From Acidobacteriota bacterium (GTDB lineage Bacteria > Acidobacteriota > Vicinamibacteria > Fen-336): a stretch of 64,000 nucleotides of DNA. Position numbers and translations under genes: made by a program. Where the stretch lies: contig WYBL01000028.1 in assembly GCA_011526565.1 (NCBI GenBank), positions 1 to 64,000 of the forward strand, read 5' to 3'. Numbering within the stretch: the stretch's first letter is position 1; the number at the start of each line of letters is the position of its first letter. Under the pieces are notes generated by a model. That model did not search any database, was not told where the DNA came from, and saw only the letters and a list, made by a program, of their open reading frames with translations. This document shows positions 1 to 8,938 of the stretch, piece after piece.

Positions 1-90
1 GCCAGACCCTTCGAGTGGAAATTCACGCGCCGTGATCTCGCCCAGCTCTTCCGAAGACTGGACTCCTCACCCATGAGACTCGTCGCGTGA
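1..90 (+). CDS. C-terminal end of an IS630-like transposase (partial)
   Basis: The reading frame is open from the first base and stops with TGA at 88-90, giving 29 residues. It contains PFEWKFTRRDL followed by a Leu-rich helix, which resembles the extreme C-terminus of IS630-family DDE transposases (a PF-W-FT-DL pattern). The catalytic region lies off the window to the left, so I cannot tell whether the element is intact or a remnant. No terminal inverted repeat could be identified in 91-121. The identification rests on one short motif and is moderate only. Confidence 0.5.
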   Translation, partial: ARPFEWKFTRRDLAQLFRRLDSSPMRLVA

Positions 91-121
91 GGTTACGTCA
101 CCGAACTTCCGGGCCAGAGGA

Positions 122-442
122 CTAGTTGGAGCACTTCCAGCAGTAGCCGGGCTCCGGACAGCGGTACTCGCCGCACATCTCCTTCTTCACGCACTTCTTG
201 CCCTTCTTGCAGGACTTGTTGCAGTCGTCGCGCTTGTCGGCCGCCCACATGCCGAAGTCCCCGCACGTGACTTCGGCCGAGCCCTCGGCTTCGGCCATCA
301 GCGTCGCGAAGTCGACCGGCGCCGGAGCCGCCTTGGCGACCGTCACGGGCGTGGCCGGTTGCGGGGCCGCGGCCTCACCCATCGGCGCGAACGCCAGCAC
401 CGCCGCGATCGCCGCGACGGCCAGTCTCGTCATCCACTTCAT
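122..442 (-). CDS. Small secreted Cys-rich protein
   Basis: A 106-residue protein. It starts at ATG 442, with a GGAGGG-type ribosome site at 449-454 on the minus strand. The N-terminus is a clear signal peptide (basic MKWMTR, Ala-rich hydrophobic core, AEA/AAA cleavage region near residue 26). A Pro/Ala linker follows, and then a compact C-terminal domain of about 50 residues with eight cysteines (spacing includes CNKSC, KKC, EMC, YRC and CWKC) and many lysines. Eight cysteines suggest four disulfides or a metal-binding knot outside the cytoplasm. I do not recognise a family. It is divergent from the M49-like peptidase gene, and the two starts are 75 bp apart. Function unknown. Confidence 0.65.
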   Translation of the reverse strand: MKWMTRLAVAAIAAVLAFAPMGEAAAPQPATPVTVAKAAPAPVDFATLMAEAEGSAEVTCGDFGMWAADKRDDCNKSCKKGKKCVKKEMCGEYRCPEPGYCWKCSN

Positions 443-503
443 CGGGCACCCTCCGTGGGGAGATTGTGCGCCTTCGCGAGCCGTGTTGTCGCGGCCGCGG
501 GCT

Positions 504-509
504 TACCAT
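504..509 (+). promoter_or_regulatory. Probable -10 element (TACCAT), leaderless start
   Basis: TACCAT ends 7 nt before the ATG at 517, so transcription would begin at or next to the start codon. No Shine-Dalgarno sequence is visible. The same arrangement recurs at other genes in this window. No convincing -35 hexamer at 17 bp. Confidence 0.45.
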
Positions 510-516
510 TCCGCCG

Positions 517-2271
517 ATGCGCACGCTGCCGCCGGCCCTCGCCCTCGCCGTCTTCGCCACCACGGCCGCCGCCCAGGCGCCGGAGTGGGACCTCGCCCGC
601 GCACGCGCGATCCTCGACCAGACGGCGGAGTTGCGGCTGGCTCCCGGCCTGTCCGGCCTCGGCCCCGGCGAGCGGGCGGCGGTCGCCCGGCTGCTCGAGG
701 CCGGGGCGCTGATGCAGGGGCTCTACGAGCAGCAGCGCCACCCCCAGGCGCTCGCGTCGAAGGCCGCGCTGGACGCCCGCCATGCCCAGGCCTCCACCGA
801 GCTGACGCGCGCGCTGCGCGACCTCTATCGCCTCAACCAGGGGCCGATCGCGGTCACCCTCGACAACCGCCGCGAGCCGTTCCTGGCGGTGGCGCCGCAG
901 GCGCCCGAGCGCAACGTCTACCCCGCCGGCGCGACGTCCGAGGCGCTCGAGGCGCTCGCGCAGGCCCACCCCGAGCGCCGCGCGGAGCTGTTCGACACCC
1001 GCAGCGTCGTGCGCCGCGCCGACGCGGCGTCGATCGCCACCGACCTCGCGGCGCTCGACCGCCACCCGGTGCTCGACGGGCTGCACCCGGGGCTGCGCGC
1101 GCGGCTGCAGGCGCTGCCTCGCGACGGCGGGTTCTACGCGGTGCCGCAGGCGGTCGCCCATGCCGACGAGCTCGTGGCAGCGCATCGCCTGCTGCGCGAG
1201 GCGGCCGACGCCGTCGCGGACGAGGACCCGGAGTTCGCGGGCTACCTGCGCCATCGCGGCCGCGACCTGCTCGCCAACGACTACGAGGCGGGCGACGCGG
1301 CGTGGGTCAGCGGCCACTTCCGCAACCTCAACGCCCAGGTCGGTTCGTACGAGACCTACGACGACGCGCTGTTCGGCGTGAAGGCGTTCTTCTCGCTGTC
1401 GCTGCTGAAGAAGGACGCGGAGCGCTCGGCCGCCGTCGCGCAGGCGGTGGGCGGGCTGCAGGCGATCCAGGACGCGCTGCCGGCGCCGCCGCGGCGCGTG
1501 CGCGAGCAGATCCCGGTCGGCGTCTACGACGTGATCGCCGACTTCGGGCAGGCCCGCGGCACCAACACCGCGACGATCCTGCCCAACGAGGCGTTGCACG
1601 CGCGGCGCTACGGGCGGGTGATCCTGCTGCGCCGCAACGTGATGACCGCGGCCCCGATCCTCGACGCCCAGCTCGCGGCCTTCCGCGCCGCGACCGTGCC
1701 CGCGCACCACGGCGAGCTGCACGGCGACGCCGAGTTCCAGCGCACGCTGTGGCACGAGGTCGGGCACTACCTCGGCGTCGACCGCACCGCCGACGGCCGC
1801 GACCTCGACGCGGCGCTGCAGGGCGCCGCCGACCTGCTCGAGGAGATGAAGGCCGACCTCGTCTCGCTGTTCGCGGGTCCGGCGCTGCGCGCGCGGGGCT
1901 ACTACGACGACGCGGCCCTGAAGGCACTCCACGCCGCCGGCGTGCGGCGCACGCTGCAGAACAACCGCCCGCGCCGCGACCAGCCGTACCAGACGATGCA
2001 GCTCATGCAGCAGAACTGGTTCCTGGAGCACGGGCTGCTCTCGTGGCAGGGCGACGCGCTCGCGATCCGCCACGAGCGCTACCCGGAAGTGGTCGCCGCG
2101 CTGCTGAAGGAGGTGCTGGCCGTGCAGCACGCCGGCGACCGGGCGCTGGCCGAGGCGTTCGTCGCGCGCTGGACGGGGTGGAGCGAGCGCCACGAGGCGC
2201 TGGCGGCCAAACTGCGTGCGGCCGGCGGCCCGCGCTTCCGCCTGGTCCGCTACGGGGCGCTGGGCGAGTAG
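517..2271 (+). CDS. M49-like zinc metallopeptidase, secreted
   Basis: A 584-residue protein starting at ATG 517. Upstream in-frame codons give an implausible N-terminus, whereas MRTLPPALALAVFATTAAA is a good signal peptide. The zinc motif HEVGH is at residues 413-417, followed about 25 residues later by EEMKAD (442-447). This matches the HExxxH/HExxH plus EExxAD pair of the dipeptidyl-peptidase III family (M49), where the second motif supplies the third zinc ligand. Bacterial M49 relatives with a plain HExxH are known. The likely role is peptide degradation in the periplasm or outside the cell. It ends 3 nt from the convergent choice-of-anchor-I gene. Assignment to M49 is from motifs; substrate unknown. 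Confidence 0.72.
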   Translation: MRTLPPALALAVFATTAAAQAPEWDLARARAILDQTAELRLAPGLSGLGPGERAAVARLLEAGALMQGLYEQQRHPQALASKAALDARHAQASTELTRALRDLYRLNQGPIAVTLDNRREPFLAVAPQAPERNVYPAGATSEALEALAQAHPERRAELFDTRSVVRRADAASIATDLAALDRHPVLDGLHPGLRARLQALPRDGGFYAVPQAVAHADELVAAHRLLREAADAVADEDPEFAGYLRHRGRDLLANDYEAGDAAWVSGHFRNLNAQVGSYETYDDALFGVKAFFSLSLLKKDAERSAAVAQAVGGLQAIQDALPAPPRRVREQIPVGVYDVIADFGQARGTNTATILPNEALHARRYGRVILLRRNVMTAAPILDAQLAAFRAATVPAHHGELHGDAEFQRTLWHEVGHYLGVDRTADGRDLDAALQGAADLLEEMKADLVSLFAGPALRARGYYDDAALKALHAAGVRRTLQNNRPRRDQPYQTMQLMQQNWFLEHGLLSWQGDALAIRHERYPEVVAALLKEVLAVQHAGDRALAEAFVARWTGWSERHEALAAKLRAAGGPRFRLVRYGALGE

Positions 2272-2274
2272 CGG

Positions 2275-3807
2275 CTAACGCCGCTCTCGCAGCTCCCAGA
2301 TCCCGACCGTGCCGGACAGCTCGTTGGAGACGAGCAGCAGCGCTTCGCCCGTCGGGCTGTCGGCTGCGTCGACGAACCACAGGCCCTCCGGCCCCAGGTC
2401 GCCGCCCCCGTTGACGAGGTCGCGGCCGTGGAACAGCCGCACGAACCGCGGGCGCAGCGGATCGCTCACGTCGAAGGCGGCGATCGCGGACGCGCGCTCG
2501 AGGCCCACGAACACGTAGTGCCGGTCGCCGACGACGCCGGAGGCCAGCCCCTCGGGCTCCGGCCCCTTGTCGTCGCTGCGGGAGTCGCGAACGCCGCTGA
2601 CGTTGTCGGCATTGAAGAAGGCGGGCAGGAGGCGGGCCATCGCCTGCTCGATCTGGTCGCCGCTGTCCCACACGGGCGCGCCGTCCGCGTCCCAGACCGA
2701 GAACGAGCGGGCCCCGAACGAGTGGAGCTGGTCCCAGTCGCCGTCGCCGTCGGTGTCGCCGCGGGTGCGGTCGACCTTGAGCCGGCCCAGGTTCTCGGGC
2801 TTCTGGAGTTCCGCCGCGTCGGGGAACGCGGTCGGGTCGAGCTTCAGCTCGCCGACCGCGATCGCCTCCAGGCCGCACTCCCAGTCGCGGCCTTCGCCTT
2901 CGTTGGCGGTGAACAGCCACGTGCGGCCGCCGATCGTCGCGGCGCGGATGACGTCCGGCTGGTACTGGCCCCACACGGGCCACGGCCGGATTCGGGTCCC
3001 GCCGTCGACGTCGGAGGCGTCGAGGCCCATCCCGGGCCGCGAGTGGTCCTTCTCGCCGAGCGGCACGATCCGCGTGACCTTCGCTGCCGCCACGTCGATC
3101 ACCGCCAGGGCGTTGTTCTCCTGCAGCGTCGCCCACGCGGTGCGGCCGTCGTCCGAGATGGCGATGAACTCGGGCTCGACGTCCTGGGCGAGCGAAGCGC
3201 CAGGGCCGGACAGGCGCAGTCCCGGCACGTCCGCGGCGGCGAAGGCGCCGAAGCCGGCGATGCGCCCGGTCGCGTGCCCGGGTCCGCGCGAGACGTCGAT
3301 CACCGCGATGCCGCCTTCGGGGTCGCGGCCCGGGGCGCAGTAGTCGTCCGGTTCGCCCTCGAGCGCTGCCAGCAACGTGTTGCCGTCGGGCGTGAAGCGG
3401 ACCATGTCCGGCAGCGCGCCGACCGCCACTTTCGAGAGCCGATTGCCGTCGGCGTCGATGAAGAGCACCGCGCCCGGTGCGGTCTTGGTCGGGCCCGGCA
3501 AGGCGACCGCGATCCGGCCGTGGGACGTGGTGACGCTGGTGGGTCCGGTGCTCTCGCCGCGGAAGTCGAGCGTCTTCACGAGCCGCGGCGCGCGCGGGTT
3601 CGAGAGGTCGACGATGTCGAGCCGCTGGGCGTCGGCACTGGTCGTGAACATCCGCCTCGAGACCGGGTCGTAGGCGCTGATCTCGGCCGCGGCGGTGTCG
3701 ACGATGCCGGTCGAGTAGCGCCCGAGCAGGACCACCTCGAGACCGGGATCGGCGGCCAGGACCGGAGCCGCGAGCAGTGCAGCAAGAGTGAAGGAGGGAA
3801 GCCACAT
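2275..3807 (-). CDS. Secreted choice-of-anchor I family beta-propeller protein
   Basis: A 510-residue protein. I place the start at ATG 3807 (MWLPSFTLAALLAAPVLAA, a signal peptide). A TTG three codons upstream is possible, but a TAGGAT hexamer at 3821-3816 lies 8 nt before the ATG, as in a leaderless transcript. The body has propeller-like strands: a regularity of YVTN/WD-type repeats with 'GPTS..TTSHGRIAVALPGP', 'VRFTPDGNTLLAALEGEPDDY', 'PEFIAISDDGRTAWATLQENNALAVIDV' and a C-terminal 'GPEPEGLASGVVGDRHYVFVGLER'. These are hallmarks of the choice-of-anchor I proteins, which are secreted and sometimes phosphatase-associated. Enzymatic activity is not established for the family. No membrane anchor is obvious at the C-terminus here. 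Confidence 0.75.
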   Translation of the reverse strand: MWLPSFTLAALLAAPVLAADPGLEVVLLGRYSTGIVDTAAAEISAYDPVSRRMFTTSADAQRLDIVDLSNPRAPRLVKTLDFRGESTGPTSVTTSHGRIAVALPGPTKTAPGAVLFIDADGNRLSKVAVGALPDMVRFTPDGNTLLAALEGEPDDYCAPGRDPEGGIAVIDVSRGPGHATGRIAGFGAFAAADVPGLRLSGPGASLAQDVEPEFIAISDDGRTAWATLQENNALAVIDVAAAKVTRIVPLGEKDHSRPGMGLDASDVDGGTRIRPWPVWGQYQPDVIRAATIGGRTWLFTANEGEGRDWECGLEAIAVGELKLDPTAFPDAAELQKPENLGRLKVDRTRGDTDGDGDWDQLHSFGARSFSVWDADGAPVWDSGDQIEQAMARLLPAFFNADNVSGVRDSRSDDKGPEPEGLASGVVGDRHYVFVGLERASAIAAFDVSDPLRPRFVRLFHGRDLVNGGGDLGPEGLWFVDAADSPTGEALLLVSNELSGTVGIWELRERR

Positions 3808-3815
3808 CGTGCGCA

Positions 3816-3821
3816 ATCCTA
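3816..3821 (-). promoter_or_regulatory. Probable -10 element (TAGGAT)
   Basis: On the minus strand TAGGAT ends 8 nt before ATG 3807, with no Shine-Dalgarno between them. This is consistent with leaderless transcription of the choice-of-anchor-I gene. A second TAGGAT on the plus strand (3842-3847) is placed to serve the divergent SGNH hydrolase gene. Confidence 0.4.
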
Positions 3822-3872
3822 CGCCCGCCGCAAGCTGGGCCTAGGATTCAGGTTCCGGCGGATGGAGGAGCC

Positions 3873-4661
3873 ATGGCGGCAAGGCGCGGGGGATGGGGGG
3901 TGGCGGCAACGAGCGTGGCGCTGGCCCTGGCCACGGGTGTGGCTGCGGCGCAGCAGGCGACCACAGAGGGGCCGCGCCCGCCGACGATCCACATGGTCGG
4001 GGACTCGACCATGGCGGACAAGCCCACCGGGCGCCCCAACCCCGAGCGCGGCTGGGGTCAGCTCTTCCCGGGCTACTTCGTCGCCGGAGTGCGAGTCGTG
4101 AACCACGCCGTCAACGGCCGCAGCACCAGGAGCTTTCGAGACCTCGGGCACTGGGCGCGCGTGGTGGAACAGCTCCGCCCCGGCGACTACGTGATCGTCC
4201 AGTTCGGCCACAACGACCAGAAGCGGGAGGACCCCGCGCGCTTCGCCGACGCCGAAACGGACTACCGCCGCAACCTCGAACGCTACGTCGTCGAAGCTCG
4301 AGAGCGCGGGGCGCGGCCGATCCTGGCGACGTCGATCGTGCGCCGCCACTTCGACGCCCAGGGAGAGCTGCTCGATCGGCACGGCGCCTATCCCGGGGTG
4401 ATGCGCGAGGTGGCGTCCCGGCTCGGCGTCCCGCTGCTCGAGCTGCACGGCGCGAGCGACGCCCTCGTGCGCCGGCTCGGGCCGCAGCGGTCCGAGCCGC
4501 TCTACCTCAGCCGGATCGAGCCCGGCGACTACGAAACCCTGCCCGAGGGCAAGCGGGACGACACCCACCTGTCCGCACTCGGAGCCACTCGCGTCTGCGA
4601 TCTCGCGGCGGCCGAGCTGCGGCGCGCGGTTCCAGACCTGGCCGCCTGGTTGCGCGACTAG
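3873..4661 (+). CDS. Rhamnogalacturonan acetylesterase-like SGNH hydrolase
   Basis: A 262-residue protein starting at ATG 3873 with GGAGGAG just upstream. An Ala-rich signal peptide covers about residues 1-28. SGNH blocks are all present: block I GDSTMAD with nucleophile Ser45, a glycine-region NGRS, block III GHND at 112-115 and block V DxTH (Asp230, His232). The spacing and the 'RGWGQLFPGYF' stretch match rhamnogalacturonan acetylesterases (RhgT/YesY type), which remove acetyl groups from pectic polysaccharide. The size is typical. It acts outside the cytoplasm. No other pectin genes are adjacent, so the true substrate may be another acetylated glycan. It overlaps the 3' end of the broken methyltransferase gene tail-to-tail by 4 nt. 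Confidence 0.82.
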   Translation: MAARRGGWGVAATSVALALATGVAAAQQATTEGPRPPTIHMVGDSTMADKPTGRPNPERGWGQLFPGYFVAGVRVVNHAVNGRSTRSFRDLGHWARVVEQLRPGDYVIVQFGHNDQKREDPARFADAETDYRRNLERYVVEARERGARPILATSIVRRHFDAQGELLDRHGAYPGVMREVASRLGVPLLELHGASDALVRRLGPQRSEPLYLSRIEPGDYETLPEGKRDDTHLSALGATRVCDLAAAELRRAVPDLAAWLRD

Positions 4662-5325
4662 CCTCCAGGCGCGCGCCCCAGGAGCAAGAGGACGTCCACG
4701 ACCTCCTGGCCGAGGATCTCGAACTCCCGGGCCTGTTCGGCGACGTAGGCTTCGAACAGGGCGCGGTCCTCGGGGTGTCGCCGGGCCAGCGCCTCGGCCC
4801 GCGCGCGGATCGCCTCGAACATCGCCTGGTGCTCGCCGGCCTGGTGGTCCGGGCCTTCCCGCATCTCCCCGACGAGGGTGAACCCCGCGCGGGCGATGGC
4901 GTCCAGCAGTTCTCCGCGGCCGCGTCTCCCAGGACCGGACCGACGGCTCCGAGCACGACGACGTCGAAGCGGCCTGCGCCCGCCCAGGAGCGGATGTCCG
5001 CCACCTCGAAGCGACAGCGCTCCGCCAGCCCCAGCGCCTCCGCCCGCTGCCGCGCCCGTTCCACGAAAGCGGGCATGCCGTCCACCCCGAGCGCCACCCA
5101 CGGATGCCGCTCGAGCAGGTGAAGCGCGACCGACCCCTTCCCGCACCCCAGGTCGAGCACGCGCGCCGCGGCGGGAAGGCCGGTCTGCGCCGAGAGCAGC
5201 GATTCGATCTGCGCGGGGGACGCGCCCAGGTCGTCGAGATCCTGCAGCAGCTCCGGAAGGTACGGCAGGAGACGCAGGTCGTTCCCGTCGAGAGAGGCCA
5301 GGATGGACAGCTCGAGGTCGGACAC
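4658..5325 (-). pseudogene. SAM-dependent methyltransferase, interrupted by an internal deletion/frameshift
   Basis: From GTG 5325 the frame encodes a class I methyltransferase N-terminus: motif I VLDLGCGKGS, then 'GVDGMPAFVERARQRAEALG', 'FEVADIRSWAGAGRFDVVVLGAVGPVLGD'. Just after GDAAA (near 4915) the frame turns into low-quality Arg/Ser sequence. The family-like ending, with ELLDAIARAGF, 'GEMREGPDHQ', 'FEILGQEVVDVLLLL', continues in another frame to the stop at 4658. The usual strand for 'RPGG' and the next acidic segment, some 30-40 residues, is absent between the two parts. An out-of-frame deletion of around 100 bp around 4905-4920, at a GCGGCCGC sequence, explains both observations. It could also be an assembly error. 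A TAGACT hexamer lies upstream at 5354-5349. Confidence 0.6.
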
Positions 5326-5424
5326 GCTTCACCCGCGAAGATCGCTCCAGTCTACGCGCCGCTCTGCTAACGTCCCGGTCTTTCAGCGAGCTGCATCTTC
5401 CCTTTTCCGCCGGAGTGAACCCTG

Positions 5425-6960
5425 GTGAAACAGACTCTCGTCGTGGCGGTCCTGGCTCTCGCGCCCGTGGTGGGGGCGCAGGACTACGACCTGGTGCTGA
5501 ACAACGGGCGCGTGATCGACCCGGAGAGCGGGCTCGACGCCGTCCGCCACGTCGGCATCCGCAACGGGCGCATCGAGGCGGTGTCCGAGCGCCCGCTGCA
5601 GGGTGCGCGGACCCTCGACGTCTCCGGGCACATCGTCGCGCCCGGGTTCGTCGACCTCCACGGCCACGGCCAGAGCATCCTGGCCGGGCGGGTGCAGGCG
5701 CTGGACGGCGTCACGACCTCTCTCGAGCTCGAGGGCGGCGTGCTGCCCGTGGCGGCCTTCTACGAGAAGCGCGAGCGAGAAGGGCGGCCGATCCACTATG
5801 GGACGGCCGCGGGCTGGGCCCACGCCCGCATCGCGGCGTTCACGGGCGACGAGCCGCGGCCCGACCTCGACTGGTTCTTCAGCCACTTCGGCGACCGCGG
5901 ATGGCAGGAGACGCTGGCCGAGGGCGAACGACTCGAGCGGATCCTGAAGCGGGTCTCGCAAGGGCTGGACGAGGGCGGGCTCGGCGTCGGAGTGCTGCTC
6001 GGCTACGCGCCGAAGTCCGGGCGCAAGGAGTATCACGCGGTCAACGCGCTGGCGGCCGCCCGTGGCGTGCCCACGTTCACCCACGCGCGCTACCTGAGCG
6101 TCACCGAGCCGACCAGCTCCTTCGAGGGCTATCAGGAGATGGTCGCGGTCGCCGCGGCTACCGGCGCCCGGATGCACGTGTGCCACCTGAACTCGATCAG
6201 CGTGACCGACGTCGAAGCCATCGCCGACATGATCGCGAAGGCCCAGGCCGCCGGCGTGAAGCTGACGGTGGAGGCCTATCCCTACGGCGCGGGCGCCACG
6301 GGCATCGGGGCCGCGATGTTCCGCGGAGACGGCTGGCGCGAGCGCATGGGCGGGATCGACTACTCCGCGTTCACGCTCGCCGGCCAGCCCCTCGACCGGC
6401 AACGCTTCGACGAGCTGCAGGCGAAGGCGCCGGGCACGGGCATCGTGGTCCACTTCCTCGACGTCGAGCATCGCGAGGACCACCGGCGCTTCCTCGACCG
6501 CTCGGTCCTGTTCCCGGGCGGGGCGATCGCCTCGGACGGCGGCCATTGGGAAGTGGACGGCAAGCCCGTGGCCGACGACGCCTGGCCGCTGCCCGCGACC
6601 GCGCAGTCGCACCCGCGCAGCGCCGGCACCTTCGCCCGTTTCCTGCGCGTCTACGCCCGCGAGCGCCAGGCGCTGAGCTGGCTCGAGGCGATCGCCAAGG
6701 CGAGCCTGTACCCCGCGCGCGTGCTCGAGGAGTCGGTGCCGCAGATGCGGAAGAAGGGCCGCCTCCAGGCGGGCATGGACGCGGACATCGTCGTCTTCGA
6801 TCCGGCGACCGTGTCCGATCGCGCCACGTTCGCCAGGCCCGCGCAGACCTCGGTCGGCTTCCGCTACGTGCTGGTGAGCGGCCAGGTGCTGGTCGACGCC
6901 GGCGTGCTCCTCACCGACCGCCTGCCGGGCCAGCCGATCCGCCGCGATTCGGTACGGTGA
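5425..6960 (+). CDS. D-aminoacylase-type amidohydrolase (N-acyl-D-amino-acid deacylase family), secreted
   Basis: A 511-residue protein starting at GTG 5425 with a short signal peptide (residues 1-18). The amidohydrolase fold is shown by 'LVLNNGRVIDPESG' near the N-terminus, the metal motif HGH (His79/His81) after 'PGFVDL', further ligands in 'FTHARYLS' (about 223) and 'CHLNSI' (about 254), and SDGGHW near 371. The C-terminal composite strand 'GRLQAGMDADIVVFDP' is typical of the family. These features match N-acyl-D-amino-acid deacylases and related periplasmic dipeptidase-like hydrolases. The substrate is likely an N-acylated D-residue or an isoaspartyl-like amide, but this cannot be fixed from sequence. 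It is convergent with the alpha/beta hydrolase gene, 6 nt apart. Confidence 0.75.
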   Translation: MKQTLVVAVLALAPVVGAQDYDLVLNNGRVIDPESGLDAVRHVGIRNGRIEAVSERPLQGARTLDVSGHIVAPGFVDLHGHGQSILAGRVQALDGVTTSLELEGGVLPVAAFYEKREREGRPIHYGTAAGWAHARIAAFTGDEPRPDLDWFFSHFGDRGWQETLAEGERLERILKRVSQGLDEGGLGVGVLLGYAPKSGRKEYHAVNALAAARGVPTFTHARYLSVTEPTSSFEGYQEMVAVAAATGARMHVCHLNSISVTDVEAIADMIAKAQAAGVKLTVEAYPYGAGATGIGAAMFRGDGWRERMGGIDYSAFTLAGQPLDRQRFDELQAKAPGTGIVVHFLDVEHREDHRRFLDRSVLFPGGAIASDGGHWEVDGKPVADDAWPLPATAQSHPRSAGTFARFLRVYARERQALSWLEAIAKASLYPARVLEESVPQMRKKGRLQAGMDADIVVFDPATVSDRATFARPAQTSVGFRYVLVSGQVLVDAGVLLTDRLPGQPIRRDSVR

Positions 6961-6966
6961 GAGGGA

Positions 6967-8808
6967 TCACCGCACCGCTCCCGCGCCGGCAGCGGGCTGC
7001 TCCGCCTGTGCGTTGACCCAGTCCCACATCTCGGTGCCGCGCTTGAGCAGGGCGGGGACGTCTTCGCGGGCGAGGTAGCGCTCGTCCAGGAGCTTCAGCA
7101 CTTCCGTCGTGAAGCGGCCGAGGTACTCGTCGCGACTCCGGTAGCGCGCCGCGATCGTGGTCCTCGAGAACGGCGCGATCGAGCCGACGAAACTCGCGCG
7201 GTAGTCCGGGAACCCGATCGCCGGGGCGCGCAGGTTCCAGCCGGTGAAGGTCGCCAGGGGCGCGGTGAGGAACGGCATCCGGACTCCCGCACGCTCGTTG
7301 CCGTCAGCGTCCACCTGCGGGACCAGCACACCGTACGTGCCCAGCACCTGCGGCGGCTCGCTGCGGCCGTCGACGCGGAAAGGCGCGTACGCGAATGCCG
7401 GGGCGCCCGCCAGCGTCGAGGGGGAAACGAGGGTGCCGTCCGCGATCCGGGGGTAGCGGCTGGCCGGAGGCTCCGTCCCGTGCTTCACCCAGGCGTCGAG
7501 CGCGTCGACGAGGGCGTGGGTCAGCGGCCAGTAATCGAGCGGGTTCCGCAAGCGCTGGATGCCTGCGGGTTGCTCGGGAGGGAACGGGCCTCCGATGTGA
7601 CCGTGCCCGGCGAGCGCGTAGATCCGCGTCGTCGATGGCAGGGCGACGTCGGCCCTGCCGTCGGGCGTCGTGTGGATCAGCGATCCGCCCCGCGACCAGT
7701 ACTCGTAGGCCGTGTTCATGTAGAAGATCTTCGGGACGACGTTCTCCGCGATGGCCCGGTCGAGCAGTCCCGCCGTCCGCCCGCTGGCGGGGTCGGTGGT
7801 GGGCAGGTCGGTGAACGGGAAGAGGTCGACGGGGTAGAACGCAGGCGCCAGCGGCTGCGCGTCCCGCGACGGCTGCGCGAAGCGGTGATTGAAGTTGCCG
7901 CGACCGGCGCCCGCGACGTGCACGAGCATCGCGTCGAAGACCTGGCGCCCTTCTTCGTCGGCGTTGAACCCGTCGTGGAGGAAGTGGCGCAGGAAGCGGC
8001 CGCTCTGCGAGATGCCGAAGCCGTACGCGGCCTCGACCGGAGCCACGGCGTCGGGATCGTGCTTCAGATAGGAGACGAAGTCGCGCACGGCCGCGAAGCC
8101 CGTGCCGACGATCGCGGGGTCGGCGGCGGCGTACACGATCTCGTAGATCCGGCCTGGCTGGAAGGCGCCGTCCTTCGCGATCGTCGTGTCGCTCGTGAAG
8201 CGCCACTGGCTGCGCGGGATCGTCCGCCGCGGTGCCGTCACGTCGTCGCGCTCGGTCAGCACGTTGGCGGGGTCCGCGCGATCGGCGACGGGGTAGCCGG
8301 TGCCCCCGATCGCGCCGACGATCACGTGCCCGATCGGGTGTTCGTCGGTCGCGGCTTCCACGACGAAGTCCGAGCGCACGAGGCCGCGGACGCCGCGGGC
8401 CACGGGCGGGTACAGGCGCAGCCGCCCGGCCTCCGGCCGCACGTCGAACTGCCAGCCGAGCCAGGCGAGGGTGTAGCCGCGGCGGAACAGGAACTCGTCG
8501 CGCGCGGGGTCCGAACTGCGCCCGAGCCCGCCGCGGTTGGGGATCTCCAGGTGCAGCGTCCGGTTGCCGCCCCAGGTGGGTCGGAGCAGGACCAGGTCGG
8601 CGGCCATCTCCGTGCGGTCCGCCTTGTCGAGGTCGGCGATGGCCTGGTTGCGGGGGTTCGCGGGATCGAGCGAGAAGTGGACCCGGGCCTCGATCCGCTC
8701 GTATCCGAAGGCGATGCCGGTCCGCGAGGTGACCTCCACGCGGACCACGCGGGCCGAAGCCGGAAGAGACAGGCACAGCAGGCTGAGTGCGACGGCACGG
8801 CGGATCAT
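6967..8808 (-). CDS. Secreted alpha/beta hydrolase (Abhydrolase_10-like)
   Basis: A 613-residue protein. ATG 8808 is chosen because AGGAGG lies at 8814-8819 and because MIRRAVALSLLCLSLPASA is a signal peptide. The nucleophile elbow GISQSG (near residue 265) has the GxSxG form. Upstream are 'RGYTLAWLGWQFD' and a long N-terminal domain beginning 'VVRVEVTSRTGIAFG'; a late 'YALAGHGHIGG' segment probably contains the catalytic His. This domain arrangement is the one annotated as 'alpha/beta hydrolase domain' (PF20091-type), whose members include large secreted esterases of unknown substrate. The gene stands alone, divergent from the kinase operon with 130 bp between the starts. Confidence 0.72.
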   Translation of the reverse strand: MIRRAVALSLLCLSLPASARVVRVEVTSRTGIAFGYERIEARVHFSLDPANPRNQAIADLDKADRTEMAADLVLLRPTWGGNRTLHLEIPNRGGLGRSSDPARDEFLFRRGYTLAWLGWQFDVRPEAGRLRLYPPVARGVRGLVRSDFVVEAATDEHPIGHVIVGAIGGTGYPVADRADPANVLTERDDVTAPRRTIPRSQWRFTSDTTIAKDGAFQPGRIYEIVYAAADPAIVGTGFAAVRDFVSYLKHDPDAVAPVEAAYGFGISQSGRFLRHFLHDGFNADEEGRQVFDAMLVHVAGAGRGNFNHRFAQPSRDAQPLAPAFYPVDLFPFTDLPTTDPASGRTAGLLDRAIAENVVPKIFYMNTAYEYWSRGGSLIHTTPDGRADVALPSTTRIYALAGHGHIGGPFPPEQPAGIQRLRNPLDYWPLTHALVDALDAWVKHGTEPPASRYPRIADGTLVSPSTLAGAPAFAYAPFRVDGRSEPPQVLGTYGVLVPQVDADGNERAGVRMPFLTAPLATFTGWNLRAPAIGFPDYRASFVGSIAPFSRTTIAARYRSRDEYLGRFTTEVLKLLDERYLAREDVPALLKRGTEMWDWVNAQAEQPAAGAGAVR

Positions 8809-8938
8809 GTGCGACCTCCTCTCGTCGACCGGCCTGGGCCCGGGGGCGGACCGGCGAGGCCGAGTTTGCGCCATCGAGGAGGTCGCGCGAGCCCGGTCGT
8901 GCGCGTGCCCGGGCCCTGCTAGGCTCTGCGCCACGCGC

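Noticed and set aside
4507..5332. Two overlapping minus-strand frames considered as two separate genes.
   Set aside because: Each has only half of a methyltransferase. Together they give one broken gene, and the rest of each frame is low-quality sequence.
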